Shown: positions 10,501-21,700 of the stretch, piece by piece | How positions within the stretch are numbered: position 1 is the stretch's first letter | Layout of the letters: the number at the start of each line of letters is the position of its first letter | DNA from: Halicephalobus mephisto | Taxonomy: Eukaryota > Nematoda > Chromadorea > Rhabditida > Panagrolaimidae | Direction: 5' to 3' | NCBI GenBank assembly: GCA_009193035.1 | Contig: SWDT01000261.1 | Span: 1 to 64,000 of the forward strand | Length of the DNA stretch: 64,000 nucleotides | Program-made: the position numbers and the translations under genes | The notes under the pieces: generated by a model | Told to the model about the DNA's origin: nothing | Seen by the model: the letters and a program-made list of their open reading frames with translations, nothing else | The model's database searches: none

Positions 10501-11427
10501 AGTAATTCCCACTACCTGTGATGGATTCTTCAATTTGGACGAACTGTGAGAATCGTCACTTCATCGATTGAAAATTTCGAAACCAAAATTTTTACTTTGA
10601 CCTTTTAGATTTTCTAAAATTATTCTCTAAAATTGTTGTAATTAAACAAAAAAACTACATGTACTTTTTTGCAATTTTCGAATTCTGAAGAAGAGCGAAT
10701 GGAAGTAAAAAACGACAAATCTGGTAATTTGTACCAAAATAGATTTAGTTTTTTCTTATTTTAGGATAATTTTAAAATTTTCTGAAAATTAGTTTTGAGA
10801 TAATTTTTAAAAATTTTTTATTTTTGAATCAATTTTAAAAAAATTCAAGAAATTTTATTTTTAAATGAATTTCAAAAATTTTTTATTTTTAAATCAATTT
10901 TAAAAATTTCAAAAATTAATTTTTTTAATTTTAAAATTCATAAAAAAAAATTGATTTTTAAAATTTATAAATCATTTTTATTTTTTTATTTTGGAAATTT
11001 TAAAATTGTTTAATTTTTAAAAATTTAATTTTATAAACATGTTTAATTTTAAATTTTTTAATTTTATAAACATGTTTAATTTTTTTTATTTTTTAAATTA
11101 TTTTAATTTTAAAATTGTTTTAGTTTTTCTATTTTTGGAAATTTATAAACGTGTTTAATTTTTTTTATTTTTAAAATTTTTAAATTTTTTAAATTATTTT
11201 AATTTTAAAATTATTTTAGTTTTTCTATTTTTGGAAATTTATAAACATGTTTAATTTTAAATTTTTTAATTTTATAAACATGTTTAATTTTTTTTTATTT
11301 TTTAAATTTCTTTTAATTTTTAAATTGTTTTAGTTTTTCTATTTTTGGAAATTTATAAATTGTTTAATTTTAATTTGTTTTAGAATTTTGAAAATTAATT
11401 AATTTTCTTTTTTATAAATTCTGAAAA
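10500..11427. repeat. AT-rich region with ATAAACATGTTTAATTTT repeats
   Basis: From about 11030 to 11380 a unit of roughly 80-100 bp with TTTATAAACATGTTTAAT and TTTTAGTTTTTCTATTTTTG recurs about four times. The rest is low complexity. Confidence 0.65.
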
Positions 11428-11745
11428 TTAAATTAATTTTAATTTTTTTGGGATTATGGACCGTATGACTTTTGAGAAGTCTTGAAAAAAAAACAGGAAA
11501 TTAACAAAAACGTGAAAAAAGATAAATAATAATTTACGTTCAAGGTGGTTAATCTTTCGCGTGGGGACGTATTTTTTCGAAAGCAATAACAATATCCGTT
11601 TTTGTTTCAAAGCGGATTTGTTTCGTTCAATTATCTGGTACTCTCGGGTTTCTGTCACAAGAGAGACATCAAATCCGCTAAACTTTATCCGTAATCGAAT
11701 GTCCTTAAAATCGTTGTTGTAAAAAACACAAAATTTGCGTAACAA
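11428..11745 (-). CDS. 105-codon open frame without ATG; possible exon or gene relic
   Basis: This minus-strand frame is unlike its repeat-rich flanks. It uses many Arg, Glu and Lys codons (around DVSLVTETREYQIIERNK) and then turns hydrophobic (LLFIFFHVFVNFLFFF). It lacks an ATG and clear flanking splice sites. It may be an exon, a transposon relic or chance. I do not recognise it. Confidence 0.2.
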   Translation of the reverse strand: MLRKFCVFYNNDFKDIRLRIKFSGFDVSLVTETREYQIIERNKSALKQKRILLLLSKKYVPTRKINHLERKLLFIFFHVFVNFLFFFQDFSKVIRSIIPKKLKLI

Positions 11746-11749
11746 ACTC

Positions 11750-11970
11750 GAGTAAAAATTGTCTCACCGCGAAATTTGAAATTTTTGATTTACTTCGTCT
11801 TATTTTAAAAAATTAATTTTGTCTCACCGCGAAATTCGAAATTTTCCCTTTAGGACCAAAGAGTTGAAATTTTTGATTTACTTCGTTTTATATTTTAAAA
11901 AGTAAAAATTGTCTCACCGCGAAATTTGAAATTTTTCCTTCAAGACCAAAAAAATTGAAATTTTTGATTA
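11750..11970. repeat. Three-copy GTCTCACCGCGAAATTTGAA repeat
   Basis: Three copies of GTCTCACCGCGAAATT(T/C)GAA with following TTTGATTTACTTCGT. The CACCGCGAAATTT core belongs to the window-wide motif family. Confidence 0.8.
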
Positions 11971-12129
11971 ATTTGGTTTCATAAGATTTGTGAAGAGAAC
12001 TACGAATTCTACTTTTTCCTCTGGTCGTGGCCAGATATTGAAAGTAGTGATTCATCGCAAAATAAAAACGCAAAAATTTATCACTTAAAATATATAATAA
12101 TAATAATTACAAGCTTTCCCGTTCGCATG

Positions 12130-12500
12130 GTTCCTTTCGTTGCGAGACCCTTCTTTCACCGTTTTTCCTCTTTTACGTAGGTGTGGAGCAGGTATTTTTT
12201 TGGCCTTCTCTTTATTTTCTCTTCTTCTTTTTCCCTTCTTTCTCCGTTTTTCCTCTTTTACGTGGACGCGGAACAGGTATTTTTTTGGCCTTCTCTTTAT
12301 TTTTTGTTCCTCTTTTTCCCTTCTTTCTCCGTTTTTCCTCTTTTACGTGGATGCGGAACAGGTATTTTTTTGGTCTTCTCTTTATTTTTTGTTCCTCTTT
12401 TTCCCTTCTTTCTCCGTTTTTCCTTTTTTACGTAGGTGTGGAGCAGGTATTTTTTTGGTCTTCTCTTCATTTTCTATTTCTTCTTTTTTACCTTCGACTC
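12130..12500. repeat. Four-copy pyrimidine-rich minisatellite, ~84 bp unit
   Basis: Copies carry TTTTACGT(A/G)G then GGAGCAGGTATTTTTTTGG and TTTTTCCCTTCTTTCTCCG. All three plus-strand frames stay open for 80-125 codons because the unit lacks stops. This is not a gene. Confidence 0.85.
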
Positions 12501-12539
12501 CGTCGACAGATTCTTAAAACATTTAATACTTTCTGAATC

Positions 12540-13400
12540 ATTATTTTAGAAAGTAAAAATTTATCTCAACAAAAAATTTCGGAATTTTCCACATGACACC
12601 AAATATCATCATTTTTTTATTTTTATAAATTAAAAAAAAATTTAAAATTCAACAAAAAATTTCAAAATTTTCCATTCGAGACAAAATTTCATCAATTTTT
12701 TATTTTTATATTTGAAAATTTTAAATTATTAAAAAAAATTAAAAATTTAACAAAAAATTAAAAATTTAACGAAAAATTTCTGAATTTTCCACTTGAGACC
12801 AAAAACCAGTAATTTGCTATTTATAGAATTCTGTAATTTCTTAAAACACCTTGTACTTTTTGAATCATGTAATTATAAAAAATGAAATTTTTCGTCTTGC
12901 AATTCTGAGAAAATTGTTTCAACACGAATTTCTACGACTTTTTTTAAAACAGGAAATTAAAAAAATTTGAATTTATATTTTTATACAATTTAGTCAAGTA
13001 TCTGGTAGATTCTAAATCAATTATAAAAACTGAAATGTAAGTGACGAACTTCCGATACAATTGTCTCGACACGAAATTCTTGAAATTTTCTACTTAAGAC
13101 ATAAATTTTTAGGCTTTTCCACTCGGGACCAAAAATTGCAAAATTTTCTACTTGGAACCAAAAACTGTAAAATTTTCCAGTTAAGACCAAAATTGTCCAC
13201 TCGGGACCAAAAATTGTAAAGTTTTTCAGTTAAAACCAAAATTTTCCACTCAGGACCAAAAATTATAGACTTTTCCACTCGGGACCAAAAATTGCAAAAC
13301 TTTCCAGTTAAGGCTAAAAATTGTTGTATTTTCCATTTGAGACTAAAATTTCTGGAATTTTCCACTCAGGACCAAAAGTTATAAATTTTTCCTTCCAAGA
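12540..13400. repeat. Diverged CTCGGGACCAAAAATT repeats
   Basis: At 13085-13380 about ten copies of CCACTCGGGACCAAAAATTG with a ~30-60 bp spacing. Looser forms with CAACAAAAAATTTC lie at 12560-12800. Confidence 0.75.
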
Positions 13401-13639
13401 CATGAAACTAAAATTTTTAATTTGTGTGATTTTGGAAACTGGTTGATGCATCTGCTAGATTCTGAGTCATGGTATTATGAAAAATAGAAATCCTTTTGAG
13501 GAAATTTCAAAGAAGATTATCTCGTTGCGAATTTTCAACACTATCCAGTTAAAACCGAAAACTGGGAATTTTTGGGTGTAAATGGTTCTAAAGATTTCAA
13601 AACTACAGTATTAAACAATCAAAATACTAGTCATAAAAT

Positions 13640-14030
13640 TCTGGAAAAATGGTCCCGAAGCGAAATTTTCAAATTTTTCCAGTCAGGACCAGAAGTTGTT
13701 AAATTTAGTATTTTTGTGGTTCTATCTTGTTCTAAAATATATTTTAATAAAAAATAAGTATATTTGCTACAAAAATTTCCAAAAACGGTCCCGAAGCGAA
13801 ATTTCCAAATTTTTCCAGTCAGGACCAGAAGTTGTTAAATTTAGTATTTTTGTGGTTCTATCTTGTTCTAAAATATATTTTAATAAAAAAAGAAAATCTA
13901 GTACAAAATTTTCAAAAACGGTCCCGAAGCGAAATTTTCGAACTTTTCCAGTCAGGACCGAAAGTTGTTAAATTTAGTGTTTTTGTGGTTCTGAATCATA
14001 ATTGTATTACTGTAAAAATTAAAAACCAAT
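13640..14030. repeat. Three-copy tandem array, ~136 bp unit
   Basis: Each copy holds GGTCCCGAAGCGAAATTTTC, TTTTCCAGTCAGGACC and AAGTTGTTAAATTTAGT. The overlapping open frames are translations of the unit. Confidence 0.85.
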
Positions 14031-14099
14031 AATTTTACAAAGTTGTCTCGGGACAAGTTTTCAGTACTTTTTTTGAAATTACTGTATCTTACGTGACAA

Positions 14100-14370
14100 T
14101 TTTAATTTTATGTGGAATTTGTTTAATCCCACATCACATCGAGATTAATCTTTTTAAAAGATATTCTCGATGGGTTTAGAAATTTCTAAATTAGGGTCAC
14201 GTGAAGTATACAAATCCCTTTTCACCCTCGGGGGTTGTGGAACACACGTCAAAGCACCTCAAGATATTCAAAAAACTACAACTAACACTACAGTAGTCTC
14301 TAAAAAACAATTTTTTCCTTTTTAATAAGAAGTAAAAATATAACCAGAAAAATTCAAAAAGTGATCTCAA
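14100..14370. other. Unassigned sequence
   Basis: Mixed sequence with a short GC-richer patch (CCCTCGGGGGTTGTGG). No gene seen. Confidence 0.35.
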
Positions 14371-14640
14371 AGTGGATTTTTAGAACTTTCCAGTCGAGAC
14401 CAAAAGTTTGAGATTTTTCAATCAGGATCATAAAATTTTTAAATTTTCTAGTCGAGACCATAAAGTTTGAGATTTTCCAGTCGAACCATGAAGTTTGGAA
14501 TTTTCTAGTTAGAATCAAAAAGTTTGAAATTTTCCAGTTGAGACTATAAAGTTTGGAATTTTCCAGTCAAGACCATAAAGTTTGGAATTTTTGAATTTTT
14601 TCAGATTTTTATGATATTCTGTCATTTTTCGAAGCACTGC
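14370..14640. repeat. Short-period CAGTCGAGACCATAAAGTTT repeats
   Basis: Six to seven units of about 30 bp with TTTTCCAGTCGAGACCATAA. Confidence 0.75.
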
Positions 14641-15615
14641 TCCGTATCATCAAAATTGAAACTCAAAATTCGAAGTTAGAATTCAGATTTTTCGTTCTGA
14701 GACACAACTTGCGGACTAGGTTTAGATTTATCTATTGATATATTAAATTCTATCAATTAAAATAAATCAAATTTTTTAAAAATAGAAAAATCTTTTAAAA
14801 AACCTTAAATTTTTAATTTTAATTTTGATAATCTGAAGCAATGTTATGTTTTATCAAAGTTAACAATCAAAATCCGAATTTTTCGTTCTGAGACACAACT
14901 CGCGGATTAGGTTTAGATTTAACTATTGATATATTAAATTCTATCAATTAAGATAAATCAAATTTTTTAAAAATAGAAAAATCTCTTAAAAACCTTAAAT
15001 TTTTAATTTTAATTTTGATAATCTGAAGCAATGTTATGTTTTATCAAAGTTAACAATCAAAATCCGAATTTTTTCGTTCTGAGACACAACTTGCGAGTCA
15101 GATTTAGATTTAACTATTGATATATTAAATTCTATCAATTAAGATAAATTAAATTTTTTTAAAATAGAAAAATCTCTTAAAAAACCTTAAATTTTGAATT
15201 TCAATTTTGATAATCTGAAGCAATGTTATGTTTTATCAAAGTTAACAATCAAAATCCGAATTTTTCGTTCGAAGACACAACTTGCGAGTCAGATTTAGAT
15301 TTATCTATTGATATATTAAATTCTATCAATTAAGATAAATCAAATTTTTTTAAAATAGAAAAATCTCTTAAAAAACCTTAAATTTTTAATCTCAATTTTG
15401 ATAGTCTAAAGCAATGTTATGTTTTATCAAAGTTAACAATCAAAATCCGAATTTTTTCGTTCGAAGACACAACTTGCGAGTCAGATTTAGATTTATCTAT
15501 TGATATATTAAATTCTATCAATTAAGATAAATCAAATTTTTTAAAAATAGAAGAATCTCTTAAAAAACCTTAAATTTTAAATTTTAATTTTGATAATCTG
15601 AGGCAGATTTCCCTG
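14640..15615. repeat. Five-copy tandem array, ~190 bp unit
   Basis: GCAATGTTATGTTTTATCAA recurs at about 14838, 15028, 15220 and 15411. It is accompanied by TTTTTCGTTCTGAGACACAA and TATTGATATATTAAATTCTA. Copies differ at few positions, so the array is fairly young. No coding potential was seen. Confidence 0.9.
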
Positions 15616-17070
15616 TTGTCGGTTGGAAAAATGTGTTTGATGTTTCATTTTTCCTGGAACGAATTGTTTGTTTAAAATATTCCGTGACATTTTGGATTTT
15701 TTTGCTTGATTATTTGGCCATTGTTATCTTTGTGTTTTGTCTTCTGAAATCATCCTCCGTTTGTTTTCTCTCGATGTTTTGGTTGATGAAGTCTTGTTTG
15801 GGATTTGTTTTTGAAAAATTTCAATTTTGTTTTTATTTTTTTTTTAAAATTTTTCTCTAGAGATTTTTGTCTTTTTTTAAACTAAAAATTGGCTTGTTTT
15901 TTTTCGTTTTTTTTTATTCTAAAAATGTTTGCCAAATTGAATCTGCCTCGGGCAATTTGGAACAAGCGTGTATTTTGAAGCTTGATTGAAAACACAAAAA
16001 AAATTTTGTTCTTTTAAAAATTAAAAATTTTTTTGCTTCATTTAAGAAAAAAAATGGATTTTTTTGAATAACTTTAAAAACAAATTTTGTTTTAAAAAAT
16101 TTTTAATAATTTTTAAAATTTAAAAAAATAAAAATTTTTTATTTAAAAAAAAAATAAATTTTTTTGAAAAATTTTTGAAAGTTTTTATTTAAAAAAAATA
16201 AATTTTTTTGAATAACTTTAAAAATTAAAAAAAACTTTTTTATTCAAAATTTTTTTTGAAAAATTTCATTTTGAAAATTATTAATTTTTTTAAAATTTAG
16301 AAAAATTTTTATTTAGAAATTTAAATTTTTAAAAAATGAATTTTTTTGAAAAATTTTAAAAACAATTTTCGTTTTTATATTTAAAATTCGAAAAAATTAT
16401 TTTTTATTAATCTTTATAAATTTAAAATCCCCAAAGTATACTGTATAATTTTTTATATTTTTTATTTTTAAAAATTTTGAACTTAATTGAAAAATGACAT
16501 CAAATTTCGAAATCTTTGAAAATTTTTTATTAATTTTATATATCTAAAATCCCAAAGGTGTACTGTATAATTCTATAAATATTTCGAAATAAAAAAATAA
16601 ATCACAAAATAATTTTTAAACGTAATCGAAAAATTACGTCAAAAATAAAAAAATTTTAAATTTTTTATATATCTAAAATCCCAAAAATGTACTGTATAAT
16701 TTTACAGATTTTAAAAAAAATTTTATTTTTTAAAATTATTCAAATTTTCGAAATTTTATAAAAAAAAATAAAAAATTTGAATAAAATTAATTTTTTTTAA
16801 TTTTTTAATAAAAAAAATAAAAAATTTGAATAAAATTTATTTTTTTTAATTTTTTAATAAAAAAAATAAAAAATATTTAAAGATTCCCGAACGGAAAATT
16901 TTTTTTCGTTGTTCGGCAAAGTAATCAAAATCGGTTTTTTTAATTTCTTATGCATTCAACTGTTTTTTTTTTCTTAGGCCGTTTCTGAAAAATGACTAAG
17001 TCGAATTGTTTCTGGAAGAGGTCATTTTATCGAGTAAAAATGTTTTGTAACGTCGATGGCTATAAAAAGG
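15616..17070. other. Low-complexity A/T region
   Basis: Mostly A and T runs with no supported gene. A 75-codon hydrophobic frame at 15633-15860 is T-rich and lacks splice or codon support. Confidence 0.5.
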
Positions 17071-17074
17071 TCCG

Positions 17075-17460
17075 TGAACGGAAAAAATATAAGATAGAAA
17101 AAATAGAAAATAGAAAAAATATATAAAATAGAAAAAATTATAAGATGAAAAAAAAATATAAAATATAAAAAATATAAAATAGAAAAAAAATATAAGATGA
17201 AAAATATATAAAATAGGAAAAATATATAAAATAGAAAAAAAATATAAGATGAAAAATATATAAAATAGGAAAAATATATAAGATAGAAAAAAAATATAAG
17301 ATAGAAAATATATATAAAATAGAAAAAAATATAAGATAGAAAATATAAGATGAAAAAAAATATAAAATGAAAAAATATATAAAATGAAAAAATATATAAA
17401 ATGGAAAAATATAAGATAGAAAAAATATAAAAGAAAAAATATAATATGAGATAAATTACT
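17075..17460. repeat. ATATAAGATAGAAAAA microsatellite-like array
   Basis: Dozens of imperfect 14-18 bp units of TATAAAATAGAAAAAA or TATAAGATGAAAAA. The 168-codon minus frame of Phe, Tyr and Ile is its translation. Confidence 0.9.
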
Positions 17461-17599
17461 AATTATGTGTGGAAATTGGCTTTTGGGATTGGATTTAGGC
17501 ATCTAGGCCATGGTGATAACAACACTGTGCAAGATTTTGGGATACCATAATTGGTTTAATGTTTTTTCCATCTTTTATTTTTTTCTCTTATATTTTTTC

Positions 17600-18110
17600 T
17601 TACTGCCAAAACAGTCGACGTCAAAGTCGAATTTTCGTCCAAAAACTGAGTTAATCGATCTTGCTTGAACATTGCACGTAACCTGCGAGTTTTTGATTTC
17701 GACATGTTTATAGAGAAAATATAAAATGATCTATTTGTTCGAACATTATGCATAATCTGTAAGTTTTACTTTGATGTCGATTTAGCTGTCAGAATATTGT
17801 AGGCAACTTGCAAGTTTTATTTTAATTTTATCTTTAATATCAATTTAGCTGTCAGAATGTTGCGCGCAACTTGCAAGTTTTGCTTTGATTTAGATTTAAC
17901 TGTCAGAATATTGCGCGCAACCTGCAAGTTTTACTTTGATATCAATTTAGCTGTCAGAATGTTGCGCGCAACTTGCAAGTTCTACTTTAATTTAGATTTA
18001 ACTGTCAGAATGTTGCGCGCAACCTGCGAGTTTTGCTTTAATTTCGACTTAACCGTCCAAACTTTGCACGCAACTTTCAGGTTCTATTTTATCTTTGATA
18101 TCGACCTTTC
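17600..18110. repeat. 54-bp satellite with TTGCGCGCAA palindrome
   Basis: Seven or more units contain CTGTCAGAATGTTGCGCGCA then ACTTGCAAGTTTTACTTTGA. The core TTGCGCGCAA is a perfect palindrome. The unit is 54 bp (18 codons), so the plus frame reads as an 18-aa repeating peptide; this is coincidental. A related core recurs at 52940-53440 in another array. Confidence 0.85.
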
Positions 18111-18159
18111 TATAGACTTCGGCATAGAATCTAAATTACCATGTAGTATGTGCTTATTT

Positions 18160-18520
18160 CCCTAAAAATCCACCTACTTTTTGTTCTTTAATCTTTTAAA
18201 TTTTTCCAATTTAAATAAATTTCAATTGAACTTAATTGTTCCATAATTTAAAAAAATCTTTTTTTGTCATTTTTAAAATATTTTTTAATCCGGATTTCCT
18301 TAATCAAAAACTTGTTTTTTATTTTTTTATTTTCCGTCAATTTGCGAAAAAAAACTTTTTTTTTAAATTTTTAAAACTTTTTTTAGATTTTTAAATTTTT
18401 TTTTATTTTTATTTTTTTTTTGAATTTTTTAAAACTTTTTTTAATTTTAAATTTTTTTGAATTTTTTAAACATTTTTATTTATTTTAAAACTTTTTTTTT
18501 ATTTTTTAAAACTTTTTTTT
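18160..18520. other. T-rich low-complexity stretch
   Basis: Long T runs; no gene. Confidence 0.6.
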
Positions 18521-18614
18521 GAATTCGCCATTCATCGGGATTCTCGCCAGAGGCGTCCTCTTGAAAAATTCAATTTCGTTTTGCTTCGTTTCTGTCGTGT
18601 CGAGAGCCAATTAC

Positions 18615-18698
18615 GGTACAAACGTAGAAGAATCAATGAGCAACAGCTGCTTTTTGAGAGACGAAGGAAGCTGCCTCAGGGCTTTCCAAAGCGCATAC
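18615..18698 (-). CDS. Possible orphan exon
   Basis: On the minus strand an acceptor (CTTTTGCAG) and a donor (GTACC|GTAATT) bound 84 nt. One frame is open (around YALWKALRQLPSSLKKQL). The patch is non-repetitive and GC-richer than its flanks. No partner exons were identified, so it could be a relic. Confidence 0.15.
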
Positions 18699-18719
18699 CT
18701 GCAAAAGTTTTAATTTAAA

Positions 18720-20760
18720 CCTTTCGAATTTTAATTTTCAATAATTTAGAAAAATTTTTGAAAAATTAAAATTTCTGAAATTTTTTTAAATTTGAAAATT
18801 TTCGAAATTTCGTAAAAATTTGCATAATTTTTTGGAAATTTCTGGAATTGAATAAAGAATTCTGAAGTTTTCCAAGAATCTCCCAGAGGTCTCTGGAGTA
18901 ATCTGCAATATCGAAGTAAATTTTTGGACTTTTTGCAAAATTTTATAAAATTTTATAAAAATTTGCGAATTTTCAAAGTTTCTAAAATTTTCTAAAACCT
19001 AATTTAAGTTTTTAAAGATTTTCTAAAATTTAAAAGAATTTCTAAAATCTAATTGGATTTTCTAAAATTTTCCAAAATGTGAAAAATTTTTTGACTTTTC
19101 TAAAGTCGAATTTAAATTTTTAAGATCTTATAAAATTTCACAAAAGTTTCTAAATTCTAATATTTTCAAAATTTTGCAAAATGTAGAACATTTTTTGACT
19201 TTTTTGAAGTCGAATTTAAATTTTTAAGATGTTTCAAAATTTCACAAGTTTCTAAATACTAATAAAAGTTTTTAAAATTTCTCAAAATGTGAAAAATCTC
19301 TGGAATCTAGTAGACAGACTCAGCATGTGAATTTATGAGTTCCGGAAATTTGTAAAATATTCTGGAGGCTTGTGCCGTAGAAATTCCTTAACAACGGCCA
19401 TTTGTAATTTTTACAATAGTTTGTTTCTTGAATTTTCTATAAAGTTCAGAAAATCCACTTTGAGACCATTTCTTAGCAACCCTTGTTTTTCATTCTTACA
19501 GTTTATTTTTTTAAAATTTTTTAAAAATTCTAAAAATTCAATTCGAGACCGTTGTTTTGAATTTTTATTTTTTAAAAAAATAAATTTTAAAAATTTCGCT
19601 TTAGGACCAATTAGATTTTTTTAAATAAAAAAAGTTTTTATTTTTTAAATTTACTTTTTAAATAAAAAAATTTTTTATTTTTTAAATTTATTTTTTTAAA
19701 TAAAAAAATTTTTTATTTTTTCTAAAGACCTTAATTTTTTAGATTTATTTTTTAAATAAAAAAATTTCTTCTCGGAACCAATTTTAAAAATCTTAAATTT
19801 TTTTAATGAGGAAATTTTAAAAATTCGAGATTGTAATTTTTAATTTTAATTTTTTAATAATAAAACTTCTTCTCGGGACCAACTTTTAGAAATTTTTTAA
19901 TAATAAAATTTTGAAATTTCTTCTCGGGACCAACTTTGAATAATTTTTTATTTTTTAATAATAAAATTCTAAAACTTCCTCTTGAGACCAACTTTTAAAA
20001 ACTTCTTGCTTTTTTAATAATAAAATTTTGAAATTTCTTCTCGGGACCAATTTAAAAAAATTTTAAAATAACATAATTTCAAAAATTTTTGGAATTATTT
20101 TTTTACAAATTTTTTTATTACATATTTCTGCAAAATTGTAATTAATTCCGGAAATTCGTGTCAAAACCACCTCCGGAAAAATTTATTTTTAATTTTCAAA
20201 ACTGCTTTTTGAGTTTTTTCGTGTTTAGACATCCTGAGGCATTTTTTATTTCTGGTTGTTGTCAGATTTCGAAATTAAAATAAATATTTAAAATTCTTGG
20301 ATATCGTCTTCCGGGACCAAAACACCTCAATTTTGCAACTTTATTGTAAATCCTAAAAATTCGATTTTTTCTGTAATTAAAAAATCTGAATTTTTGAAAA
20401 AAATCAAAAATTTTAGAAACAAGAAATTTAAAAAATCTAAATTTTAGAAAAAAGTTAGAAATTTTAAAGAATCTGAATTTTAGAAATAAGAAATTAAAAA
20501 AATCGGAAATTTTAGAAAAAAATAGAAATTTTAAAAATCAAAAATTTTAGAAATAAGAAATTTTAAAAATCTGAATTTTAGAAATAAGAAATTTTAAAAA
20601 TCTGAATTTTAGAAAAAATTGAAAATTTCGAACATTTTAATTTTTAAAAAATTAAAAATTTTAAAAGTTCTAAAAAAATAAAATCTTTTAAGAATTTTAA
20701 AACTTAAAAATTTCTAATTTTTGAAAAAAAAATTGGTTTCAAAAAAATCGAGTATCTATT
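18720..20760. repeat. Diverged AT-rich repeats with CTCGGGACCAA motif
   Basis: 18720-19330 repeats TTTCTAAAATTTT forms. 19490-20070 repeats CTTCTTCTCGGGACCAACTT roughly every 70 bp. 20370-20720 repeats AAATCTGAATTTTAGAAA. No gene is supported. Confidence 0.65.
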
Positions 20761-20959
20761 GACCTGTTTATTGACCGATGATTCCGCTTTTAAAAAAGTT
20801 GAAAATGTCTCGAAATAAAAGTTTGAAAAAATTTTTCATTTTTTAAACTTTTTAAATTTGATTCATTTAGATTTTATGGTTTTTTATTTTTAATAAAAAC
20901 GAAGAAGCTCAATTTCGAGGAACTTCCTGGATTACTGTATTCGGATAAAATTACACTAA

Positions 20960-21700
20960 ATCATTAATTTCAAAATTTTTTGACTTTTTTGGAACCTCTA
21001 AAATCAAAAAAAATTTAAATTTCTAAAGTTTTTGGTCCCGATTGGAAAATTTCGAAATTCCCTTCAAGACCATTTATCAAAATTTTTTAATTTTATTTTA
21101 TGATTTGGAACTTCTAAAATTAAAAAAATCTAAAAATTTATTTTTTTTGGTCCCGATTGGAAAATTTCGAAATTCCACTCAAGACCATTTATCAAATTTT
21201 TTTTAATATTATATTATGATTTAAAATGATCTAAAATCTAAAAATTCATTTTTTTTGGTCCCGATTGGAAAATTTCGAAATTCCCTTCAAGATCATTTAT
21301 TACAACTTTTTAGAAAATTTTTTAATATTATATTATGATTTAAAATGATCTAAAATCTAAAAATTAATTTTTTTTGTCCCGATTGGAAAATTCCAGGAAA
21401 TTCTTTTTGAGACTATTTTTCAGTATTTTTTATCGAATATTTTTATTTTCAGTGATATCATTGTAGAGCATTTGAAAAAGACAGAACTCCAAATTTTTTC
21501 AATTTTTCGGTCCTAACTGGAAAATTCTAGGAAATCCGTGTCGAGACCAGTTTTGAGAAATTTTTGTTTTTTCAATAATAAAATAATTCAAATTTATTTA
21601 GATTCACATAACTCCAAAAAATTCGTTCTTTTTGGTCTTAACTGGAAAATTCTCGAAATTCTTTCCGAGACCACTTTTTTGGTAAGTTTAATTTAAAATA
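20960..21700. repeat. TTTGGTCCCGATTGGAAAAT tandem repeats, ~120 bp
   Basis: Five or six units with GGTCCCGATTGGAAAATTTC then CAAGACCATTTATCAA. Confidence 0.75.

Noticed and set aside
12140..12536. Three overlapping frames of 84-125 codons rich in Phe and Ser
   Set aside because: All three plus frames are open because the minisatellite lacks stops; this is not coding.
16996..17502. 168-codon minus frame of Phe, Tyr, Ile
   Set aside because: Translation of the TATAAAATAGAAAA array.
17556..17753. 65-codon minus frame with a basic, gene-like look
   Set aside because: It overlaps diverged copies of the 54-bp satellite and has no supporting splice sites.
17600..18110. CRISPR-like array
   Set aside because: Repeats are contiguous satellite units without unique spacers, in a eukaryotic sequence.
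17857..18165. 102-codon frame encoding an 18-aa repeating peptide (MLRATCKFYF type)
   Set aside because: The 54-bp satellite unit is a multiple of three, so the repetition is a translation artefact; no ATG context or splice sites.
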